Of a stretch of DNA of 64,000 nucleotides, positions 58,356 through 64,000 are shown in pieces (within the stretch, counting starts at the first letter, position 1; every line of letters starts with the position of its first letter). The DNA is taken from the NCBI RefSeq assembly GCF_039536205.1, contig NZ_BAAAYL010000001.1, positions 434,001-498,000 on the forward strand. Direction: 5' to 3'. The DNA comes from Streptomyces sannanensis (GTDB taxonomy: Bacteria; Actinomycetota; Actinomycetes; Streptomycetales; Streptomycetaceae). A program made the position numbers and the translations under genes. A model generated the notes under the pieces. The model was not told the DNA's origin, did not search any database, and was given only the letters and a program-made list of their open reading frames with translations.

Positions 58356-58775
58356 ATGAGAGCCCGTGTCATCACCTCGCTGGCGCTCCCCGCCGCACTG
58401 GCCACCGCCGGACTGCTCAACACCGCGGAGGCGGCCTACGCCGCCCTCGGCCCGGACACGCCGACCGCATCGGCAAAGCAGGAGCAGCCGATAGGTGACG
58501 TCACCTTCATCCCCGGAACCGATCGCCCGTGTCCTCCGATAGGCAACGTCACGATCACGGACTACGGGCACTGCTGCACGCCTGTGGGCAACATGACCGT
58601 CACCGACTACGGGCGCTGCTGTACGCCCGTGGGCAACATGACCGTGACCGACTACGGCCACTCCGCGCCCGTGGGCAACGTCACCATATGTGACTACGGC
58701 CACCACAGGCACGAGAGGCCGCACCACAAGAACGAGCACAGGTACGAGCACAGGTCGTGGCAGTACCAGGGCTAA
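58356..58775 (+). CDS. Secreted repeat protein with N-x-T/DYG/CC repeats
   Basis: Protein of 139 residues; AGGAGAAAGG precedes the ATG. Residues 1-29 are a signal peptide (VITSLALPAALATAGLLNTAEAAYA). From 45 to 117 come five repeats of 13-16 residues: PIGDVTFIPGTDRPCP, PIGNVTITDYGHCCT, PVGNMTVTDYGRCCT, PVGNMTVTDYGHSA, PVGNVTICDYGHH. Four carry an N-x-T sequon (N64, N79, N94, N108), and two have a CC pair. The tail is His/Lys/Arg-rich (HRHERPHHKNEHRYEHRSW). No family was recognised. Its own strong promoter and its place between two glycosyltransferase genes suggest it is an abundant surface or secreted protein and a possible glycosylation substrate. Metal binding or a modified-peptide precursor are alternatives. 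Confidence 0.8.
   Translation: MRARVITSLALPAALATAGLLNTAEAAYAALGPDTPTASAKQEQPIGDVTFIPGTDRPCPPIGNVTITDYGHCCTPVGNMTVTDYGRCCTPVGNMTVTDYGHSAPVGNVTICDYGHHRHERPHHKNEHRYEHRSWQYQG
58488..58706 (+). repeat. Coding tandem repeat, about 45 bp unit
   Basis: Five units encoding P(I/V)GN(V/M)T(V/I)TDYG plus a variable tail. Units 2-4 are nearly identical in DNA (GTGGGCAACATGACCGT and GACTACGG recur), suggesting recent duplication. Confidence 0.8.
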
Positions 58776-58910
58776 CAGCCGCTCCGGCGTGGCCCTGGAA
58801 CAGGGCGGGGGGCACGCCCGACGCCCGATATGCCGGAACCGGTCATCGGATCCCCCTGGATCCTCCCCCTTCCCGTTCCCGTTCCCGTTCCGAAGCGAAG
58901 GACCGCGCGT

Positions 58911-59870
58911 ATGTCCCACAGTTCCGCTCCTGCGGTCTCGGTGGTCATCCCCTGCCATGGCTACGCCCGCTATCTGCCCGAGGCTGTGTCCAGCGTCATT
59001 GCCCAGACCTTCGACGACTGGGAACTCGTCATCGTCGACGACGGCAGCACCGACAACACGGTCGAGGTGGCCGAGGCTCTGATCGCCGGCCATCCCGACC
59101 GGCGCATCAGGCTGCTCCAGCAGGCCAATGCCGGTGTCTCCGCCGCGCGCAACGCCGGGATCGAGGCCGGCACCGGCCGCTATATCCTTCCGCTGGACGC
59201 CGACGACGTGATCGCGGCCACGATGCTGGAGAAGACCGTCACGGTCCTGGACAGCAACCCCGGCATCGCCATCGCCTCGACCGATGTGTTCACGTTCACC
59301 GACGACGATCTGCCCCCGCAGGCGATGCCCCTCCCCGCCTACAGCAGAGAACTGCTGCTCCAGCGACTCATCATGTTCTACTGCTCGCTGTACCGCCGTG
59401 AGGCCTGGCAGACCGTGGGCGGGTACGACGAGAGCATGCGGGCAGGTGAGGACTGGGACTTCTGGATCGGCTGCGCCGAACACGGCTTCGATGCTCACCA
59501 TATCCATGAGCTGCTGTTCGGGGCGCGCAACAAGGACACAGGACTCCACCTGGAAGCCGCAGAGAACGACCTGGCCATCCGGGCGCGGATCGTGGCCAAC
59601 CACCCGAGCCTGTTCAAGCCGATCACCCGTGGCTGGGCCCAGGCCGTGCTCAGCCAGGACGCGGAAGCCTGCCTGCGGGACGAGCACGTACCCGACGACA
59701 TCCTCACCCGGGCCGCGGAGATGGATCAGTTCCTCGGTGCGGTCATGGCCCTGCAGCGCACCGCGCGGGTGCAGTACTACCACATCCAGCGATTGGAGAG
59801 GGAGCTGGCCGCTCACAACGGCACCGCCGGCCCGACCGTCCAGAGGGTTCCGACGGCTCCCGCCATCTGA
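58911..59870 (+). CDS. Family 2 glycosyltransferase
   Basis: Protein of 319 residues. GT-A fold with VSVVIPCHGYARYLPEAVSSVIAQTFDDWELVIVDDGSTDNT (nucleotide-binding start), QQANAGVSAARNAGIEAGTGRYILPLDADD (the DXD-type motif) and GGYDESMRAGEDWDFWIGCAEHG with the ED(W) acidic catalytic segment. The last 80 residues are helical. Soluble, no membrane helix. AAGGA lies about 9 nt before the ATG. The repeated CCGTTC units at 58867-58890 just upstream are a small unstable tract. The gene belongs with the three-domain transferase and repeat-protein genes. Confidence 0.93.
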   Translation: MSHSSAPAVSVVIPCHGYARYLPEAVSSVIAQTFDDWELVIVDDGSTDNTVEVAEALIAGHPDRRIRLLQQANAGVSAARNAGIEAGTGRYILPLDADDVIAATMLEKTVTVLDSNPGIAIASTDVFTFTDDDLPPQAMPLPAYSRELLLQRLIMFYCSLYRREAWQTVGGYDESMRAGEDWDFWIGCAEHGFDAHHIHELLFGARNKDTGLHLEAAENDLAIRARIVANHPSLFKPITRGWAQAVLSQDAEACLRDEHVPDDILTRAAEMDQFLGAVMALQRTARVQYYHIQRLERELAAHNGTAGPTVQRVPTAPAI

Positions 59871-60014
59871 TCGGTGACGGTCGAGATCCCAACCGTCCAC
59901 CCGCTGGAGGAAGCCGGCGCGGCGCTGGACGCGAGCCTCGCCGGCCATGCCCGGAAGCGCGTCACCACGCCCTGGACAGGCGGACGACGGGCCCCTCGGT
60001 GACGCCTCCCGGCC

Positions 60015-60632
60015 TCAGGAAGGCTGCACCGCCGACACCGCGGTGACGGTCACCTTGTTGTCGCACTCGGCGAAGAGCCCGTCCTCCAGGGCGACTTGGT
60101 GCGCCCCGGCCCCTGGCAGGCCCACCACCAGAGTCGGGTAGCTGAACGGCGTGGTACCGGATTCGCAGTAGCCGTCGGCCTCGCCCTGGACCTGGACGAA
60201 GGTGAGCTTCACCCATGCCGTGCCACCCGCAGCGAGCGCGACCGGCGACGCGGAGCCCGTGCGGGTCACCGCCAGTGGAACGTTGCGGTCCGGTGATCCG
60301 TTGCCCGCCCCCGCGACCGTCGGAAAGCCCTGCAGGGTGCACGGGTGCCCGGAGGTGTTGGTGAATCCGACGACCGCCGCTCCGATCCCCGTGCCATTGG
60401 GCCGGACCGCCGCCTGATGCGCGTCCGCCTTCAGCTCGCCCACGGTGCACGGAGGCACCGGTGCCGCACTCGCCGGTGATGCGCTCCCCGCGGCGGGTGA
60501 CGAGGCGGCGGAGCTCGGCGCGTCCGCCCCTGCCTCGTCACCGCCGGACCGGCACCCGGTCACCAGGAGTGCGGCCGCGGAGGCCACGACCATCGCCACC
60601 GCGGCGCTGCGAATGCTGTTGCCGTACTGCAT
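60015..60632 (-). CDS. DUF4232 lipoprotein
   Basis: Secreted lipoprotein of 205 residues; GGGAGGCGTC precedes the ATG. Signal peptide with lipobox LLVTGC; then a Ser/Ala/Pro-rich linker (45 residues) and the DUF4232 domain: CTVGELKADAHQAAVRPNGTGIGAAVVGFTNTSGHPCTLQGFPTVAGAG, NVPLAVTRTGSASPVALAAGGTAWVKLTFVQ and GYCESGTTPFSYPTLVVGLPGAG. A beta-sandwich with two disulfides is expected. The function is unknown; it is common on streptomycete surfaces. Confidence 0.9.
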   Translation of the reverse strand: MQYGNSIRSAAVAMVVASAAALLVTGCRSGGDEAGADAPSSAASSPAAGSASPASAAPVPPCTVGELKADAHQAAVRPNGTGIGAAVVGFTNTSGHPCTLQGFPTVAGAGNGSPDRNVPLAVTRTGSASPVALAAGGTAWVKLTFVQVQGEADGYCESGTTPFSYPTLVVGLPGAGAHQVALEDGLFAECDNKVTVTAVSAVQPS

Positions 60633-60798
60633 GACGCCTCCCGAGCGGAATGGAGGGGTGCCGGTCACTCGCCGGTGCTCGCCTCCGTACACACCGCCTT
60701 GCCGGGCGGCGGTTTCTCCGTCCGGTCGGCTGTGACACGACGGTGACGAGAGAGCGGCGGTGGAGGGTCCGTCGTGCACAGGGGGATGGACACGGCGG

Positions 60799-62046
60799 TC
60801 AAGGGTGGGGCGGGGTGCGCAGGGCGAGCACGGCCATGTCGTCGTGACCGCCGGCCAGCCGGCCGTCGGCCAGCGTCCGGCACAGTTCGTCCAGCGGGAG
60901 GTGGGCCTGCTCGGTGACCATCCGGGCGAGGTCGGCCAGGGACTCGTCGAGGGCGCGGCCGGGATGTTCGACCAGGCCGTCGGTGAAGAGCACCAGGGTG
61001 GTGTTCGCCGGCACGGGATGTGTGTGGTCCGGGCGGGGCCGCCGGGGATCCACGCCGAGGGGGAGGCCGGGTTCGCCGTCCAGGTACCGGGCACTGCGGT
61101 CGGGGGTGACCATCAGCGGCGGGAGATGACCCGCGCTGCTCCAGCGCAGCGTCCATGCCGGGCCCGTGGGCTCGACGCGGGCGAGGCAAGCGGTGGTGAC
61201 GGGGCTGTCGGTGATGGCGTCCAGAGTGCGGTCGAGCTGGGAGAGCACGGCGCTGGGCGGGGTCAGCCGCTCGTACAGCAGGGCACGGAGCATGCTCCGT
61301 GTCTGAGACATCACCGCGGCGGCGTGCAGATCGTGGCCGACGACGTCGCCGATGACCAGCGCACATACCCGGTCGGGAAGGAACAGGGCGTCGTACCAGT
61401 CGCCGCCGAGCTCGCGGCCGGCCGCCGGCCGGTATTCGGCGGCCGCGGTGAAGGGTGCGAGGTCGGGCAGGCGGGGCAGCAGGAGACGCTGGAAACGTTC
61501 CGCACCGGCCCGGACCTGCTCGAACAGGCGCGCGTTCTCGATCGCCACGCCCGCGGCGCCCGCGAGCGCCACGACCACGGCCTGATCGTCACTGTCGAAC
61601 GGCTGCCCGTCACGCCGGTCGGACAGATACAGGTCCCCGTACACCTCGTCCTGCACCCGGATCGCGGTTCCGAGCAGCGTACGCATGGGTGGGTGTCCGG
61701 GAGGGAAGCCGACGGATTCCGGGTGGGCGGAGATGTCGTTCACCCGCAGCGGTTCCGGGTGGTGGATCAGGTGCCCCAGCAGGCCCTTGCCATGAGGTGC
61801 CCCGACATCGGCCATGCGCTCCAGCTCCTGGTCGGTCAGGCCGAGGGTGATGAACTCCTCCAGCTTCTCGTGCCGCTCGTCGAGGACGCCGAGAGCGCCG
61901 TAGCGGGCGTCGACGAGATCCATCGCGGTGGAGACGATCCGGCTCAGCACAGCGGGCAGCTCCAGCTCCGTGCTGATCGCACGTATGGCGCCCAGCAGCC
62001 TTCTCAGCCGGTCCTGGGCCGCGCCTGCCCCGTCGTCATTCCTCAT
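60799..62046 (-). CDS. GAF-domain PP2C (SpoIIE-type) phosphatase
   Basis: Cytosolic phosphatase of 415 residues. The ATG at 62046 has AGGG 8 nt upstream; an in-frame TTG lies 21 nt earlier. GAF domain 25-185 (LPAVLSRIVSTAMDLVDARYGALGVLDERHEKLEEFITLG, GDLYLSDRRDGQPFDSDDQAVVVALAGAAGVAIENARLF), closely similar to the GAF domains of DevS/DosT-type sensors. PP2C domain 200-410 (GGDWYDALFLPD, VIGDVVGHDLHAAAVMSQTRSML, SSAGHLPPLMV, FTDGLVE, HDDMAVLALR). It would dephosphorylate an anti-sigma antagonist in response to a ligand or redox signal. A lipoprotein gene ends 17 nt upstream, so they may be co-transcribed. Confidence 0.92.
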   Translation of the reverse strand: MRNDDGAGAAQDRLRRLLGAIRAISTELELPAVLSRIVSTAMDLVDARYGALGVLDERHEKLEEFITLGLTDQELERMADVGAPHGKGLLGHLIHHPEPLRVNDISAHPESVGFPPGHPPMRTLLGTAIRVQDEVYGDLYLSDRRDGQPFDSDDQAVVVALAGAAGVAIENARLFEQVRAGAERFQRLLLPRLPDLAPFTAAAEYRPAAGRELGGDWYDALFLPDRVCALVIGDVVGHDLHAAAVMSQTRSMLRALLYERLTPPSAVLSQLDRTLDAITDSPVTTACLARVEPTGPAWTLRWSSAGHLPPLMVTPDRSARYLDGEPGLPLGVDPRRPRPDHTHPVPANTTLVLFTDGLVEHPGRALDESLADLARMVTEQAHLPLDELCRTLADGRLAGGHDDMAVLALRTPPHP

Positions 62047-62063
62047 CGATTGATCCCTGTCGA

Positions 62064-62570
62064 TCAATGACGAAGAGCCCTGCCGACCTCCACGGTGATG
62101 GTCCCCGACAGCTTGTGCGTGCTGCGCGCGGTCGCGGTGCCTGTCTTTCCGGCGGCGACGTTCTCGATCGTCACCACGGACAGATCCTGCAGTTCGTGGG
62201 CCGGATTGAGGAAGTTCACCTGCACCAGGAACGACTTCGTGGAATCGGCGGTGTTCTTCGCGGAAACCTGAGTTGTGGTACGTCCTTCGCTGTCCGTCGT
62301 CGGAGCGCCGAGCTTCACCTCGTTCTTGGCATTCACTCCTTGCTTGATCTCGTTGAACTTCTGCTGTGCCGAGGCCGTCGCCGAGGCGATGGCCTCGGAT
62401 GCGCGGGAGGCCGCCGACGAGATGACCGACTTCGCGGACTCGGCCACGGAGGCGACCGCGGACGGGGTCTTGCTCGGAGCTCCCTCACCGCCCCCGCATC
62501 CGCCGGCGCCGAAAGCCACGATGGTCGCCAGCACGGCGCTCGCCGCCACGTTTCCAGTTGCCGTTCTCAT
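62064..62570 (-). CDS. Putative lipoprotein
   Basis: Protein of 168 residues; GGGAGGCAAA precedes the ATG. Signal peptide with lipobox FGAGGCGGG. An Ala/Ser-rich helical section (SVAESAKSVISSAASRASEAIASATASAQQKFNEI) leads to a beta-sandwich-like C-terminal part (GRTTTQVSAKNTADSTKSFLVQVNFLNPAHELQDLSVVTIENVAAGKTGTATARS), similar in layout to FxLYD-type extracytoplasmic domains. No named family was identified. A short inverted repeat ATTGATC-CCTGTC-GATCAAT spans its stop region and the next gene's start. Confidence 0.78.
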   Translation of the reverse strand: MRTATGNVAASAVLATIVAFGAGGCGGGEGAPSKTPSAVASVAESAKSVISSAASRASEAIASATASAQQKFNEIKQGVNAKNEVKLGAPTTDSEGRTTTQVSAKNTADSTKSFLVQVNFLNPAHELQDLSVVTIENVAAGKTGTATARSTHKLSGTITVEVGRALRH

Positions 62571-62699
62571 TTTGCCTCCCAGGGTCGGACGACCGCCGCC
62601 CCCAGTCAATGAGGCCTCCCTCCTCGGCGCCCGTCCTGATAAGGCATTCGAGTGACTGCCGGGACGCACGCTGCTTCATGGCGTACCGGAGCCGGCGCC

Positions 62700-63146
62700 T
62701 CACACGCTGACGTCCGGACGGACGATGACCACCGGGCAGGACGCATGAAGGGCGCACTGCTGACTCACCGAACCGAGCAGGGCCCGGCGGAAGCCGCCCC
62801 GGCCCCGGCTGCCCACCACCAGCACCTCGGCGCCCTCTGCAGCGTCCAGCAGCACCTCGGCCGGGTTTCCCCGCACGAGCCGCTCACGCACCCGGGCGGC
62901 GCCCTCCTCGCCGAGCACATTGCGGACCTCCTCGACGAGGCTCCGCTCCGCCGCCTCCTCGTCGAACTCGGTGTCCACCGCCGGAGCCGACCACCCGTGC
63001 GCTCCGGGCAGATCCCAGGCCGCCACCGCCTCCACGGTGCCCCCGATCAGAGCGGCGTGCCGGACCGCCCAGCGCAACGCCGCATGCGACGAAGGCGAGC
63101 CGTCGACACCCACCACGACGCGCGGAGCCGAACCCTTCCTGTCCAT
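62700..63146 (-). CDS. Universal stress protein, single domain
   Basis: Protein of 148 residues; GGTGGAACGGCA precedes the ATG. UspA fold: RVVVGVDGSPSSHAALRWAVRHAALIGGTVEAVAAWDLPG, VRERLVRGNPAEVLLDAAEGAEVLVVGSRGRGGFRRALLGSVSQQCALHASCPVVIVRP. The ATP loop GSRGRGGFRRALLGS is intact. Family members bind ATP and respond to starvation, hypoxia or redox stress. Fragments of an acetyltransferase/acyl-CoA ligase lie just upstream on the other strand. Confidence 0.93.
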   Translation of the reverse strand: MDRKGSAPRVVVGVDGSPSSHAALRWAVRHAALIGGTVEAVAAWDLPGAHGWSAPAVDTEFDEEAAERSLVEEVRNVLGEEGAARVRERLVRGNPAEVLLDAAEGAEVLVVGSRGRGGFRRALLGSVSQQCALHASCPVVIVRPDVSV

Positions 63147-63249
63147 TGCCGTTCCACCCTTCTGCCGTCCCCCGCATTCCACGCTGCGCGACTCCGGGGC
63201 ATGTCGCCAGACGAGGACGGCCAGGAGCAGCACGAAAACGGCCGTCGCG

Positions 63250-63516
63250 GGTGACCGCCCTGAGGGCCGTACGACGGGCGGCTCGGCGACGGCAGCACCG
63301 CGGAGGTCGCGCTCGCCGTCGACGACCACTGGCACCACCGCGGTGTGGGCACCCTTCTCAGCTGCTTCTGGGCTCTCCCGTATGGCCGGTGATCTGCCGC
63401 AGCTCGCGGAGGCCGACCTCGATCCCGTTCTCGCCCGGCCGGACGGTGTCGAGGTGCTCGACGCCCGGCAGGCACACGACCCCTGTCTGCGCCGCCTCCA
63501 CCGAAGAACCAGGTGA
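63250..63516 (+). pseudogene. Remnants of a GNAT/acetyl-CoA synthetase-like (Pat-type) gene
   Basis: Two pieces in different frames: DGSTAEVALAVDDHWHHRGVGTLL, from the acetyl-CoA loop of the GNAT part, and MAGDLPQLAEADLDPVLARPDGVEVLDA with a C-terminal DPCLRRL, from the end of the ADP-forming acyl-CoA synthetase part. In intact proteins of about 900 residues these are separated or differently ordered; the intervening hundreds of residues are deleted. Such fusions also belong to actinobacterial dormancy clusters. Confidence 0.65.
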
Positions 63517-63523
63517 CCGGGTG

Positions 63524-64000
63524 TCAGAGCCGGCCGGCGCGGCCGCGTGCGGCGACCGCGCGCATGCACGCCAGGAGCAGGAAGAGGGCACAGACCAGCG
63601 CACCGGCCAGGGCAGCCGTCATCGTGCCGGAGTGGCCGGCCGTGGCGATGACCGCCGCGGATGCCGTGCCGGCGACGAGGAGTCCCGACAGGGCCCAGGC
63701 CAGAAAGACGGCCCGGGACCTGTCCGGGGCGCCGACCGGCCCCGTACAGCGCAGGGCTTTCCAACGCCGGATCGACTCCTCCTCCTCGCGTCGCCGGCAG
63801 GTGCGGGCGCGCACAGCCAGGGTGGCCGTGAGCGCCGCACCCGCCGCGGCCACCGCGCAGACGGGCTGCCAGCTCCGCGCCACCAGCAGCACCAGGGCCA
63901 GCGCCGCACCTGTCGCCCAGCCGGTCACACAGGCCCAGGCGGCGAAGCGCCGGGACGGCAGACGGTCGTCCCCCGCCCGCAGGTCGACGACGGCGGGCAC
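63524..64000 (-). CDS. Hypothetical membrane protein (reaches window edge)
   Basis: At least 158 codons open to the right edge; a GTG at 63998-64000 could be the true start or internal. Four hydrophobic segments in two pairs: FAAWACVTGWATGAALALVLLVA, VCAVAAAGAALTATLAV, FLAWALSGLLVAGTASAAVIATA and AALAGALVCALFLLLACMRAVAA. A charged cytoplasmic loop (RRREEEESIRRWKAL) separates the pairs. No family was recognised. Confidence 0.65.
   Translation of the reverse strand: MPAVVDLRAGDDRLPSRRFAAWACVTGWATGAALALVLLVARSWQPVCAVAAAGAALTATLAVRARTCRRREEEESIRRWKALRCTGPVGAPDRSRAVFLAWALSGLLVAGTASAAVIATAGHSGTMTAALAGALVCALFLLLACMRAVAARGRAGRL

Noticed and set aside
58867..58890. CCCGTTC/CCGTTC short tandem repeat before the GT2 gene
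   Set aside because: Only four 6-bp units; no evidence of a phase-variable switch because it lies outside the coding sequence and away from the ribosome site.

Overview
High-GC actinomycete DNA, most likely a Streptomyces or close relative (Kitasatospora, Streptacidiphilus). This rests on extreme third-position GC, frequent GTG/TTG starts with GGAGG-type ribosome sites, and family content (DUF5132, DUF4232, DUF1918, DUF1876, SpoIIE/PP2C sensors, ISKra4/IS110/IS21 remnants). The density of broken genes suggests a chromosome arm.

Layout. (1) 1-17.5 kb, minus strand: a very large NRPS gene cut by the left edge, preceded by an HMA-ABC exporter and a DUF5132 protein, plausibly one operon. Four complete C-A-T modules and part of a fifth are visible. 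Module 2 reads as threonine and module 4 as proline-like. The first C domain resembles the EntF-type acceptor of an aryl/acyl starter. (2) 18-21.7 kb: a glutamine-synthetase-like ligase facing a translationally coupled decarboxylase-GNAT pair with a frameshifted third ORF, possibly an amine-modifying set. (3) 22-25.1 kb: mobile-element debris (group II intron RT, ISKra4, IS110) around an intact acyl-CoA dehydrogenase. (4) 25.4-34.5 kb: housekeeping-like genes (metallophosphoesterase, YciO/Sua5, thioesterase, UDG, potassium channel) mixed with gene fragments. (5) 34.6-39.3 kb: an IS21-family transposon with a 7-bp target duplication and an MFS exporter as apparent passenger. (6) 32-48 kb, around that transposon: a stress/dormancy-type island (CBS-BON pairs, universal stress proteins, Hsp20, SHOCT, cupredoxin, multicopper oxidase, DUF1540, hydrogenase remnant with its protease, XRE-flavin reductase). 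It resembles the hypoxia/dormancy (OsdR/DevR) gene clusters of streptomycetes, and paired palindromic boxes precede three CBS genes. (7) 48.9-55.6 kb: an APC transporter, a large sensor PP2C phosphatase, an orphan substrate-binding lipoprotein and a broken response regulator. (8) 55.8-59.9 kb: a glycosylation-like locus. An 800-residue protein carries GT32, GT2 and fungal-type GT62 (Anp1/Mnn9) domains. Next comes a secreted repeat protein with an N-x-T sequon in four of its repeats, then a second GT2. (9) 60-64 kb: lipoproteins, a GAF-PP2C phosphatase, a stress protein, fragments of an acetyltransferase/acyl-CoA ligase and a membrane protein at the edge.

The best candidate for an undescribed system is the glycosyltransferase/sequon-repeat locus. 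The clearest structural discovery is the passenger-carrying IS21 element, which has separated a CBS gene from its promoter boxes.
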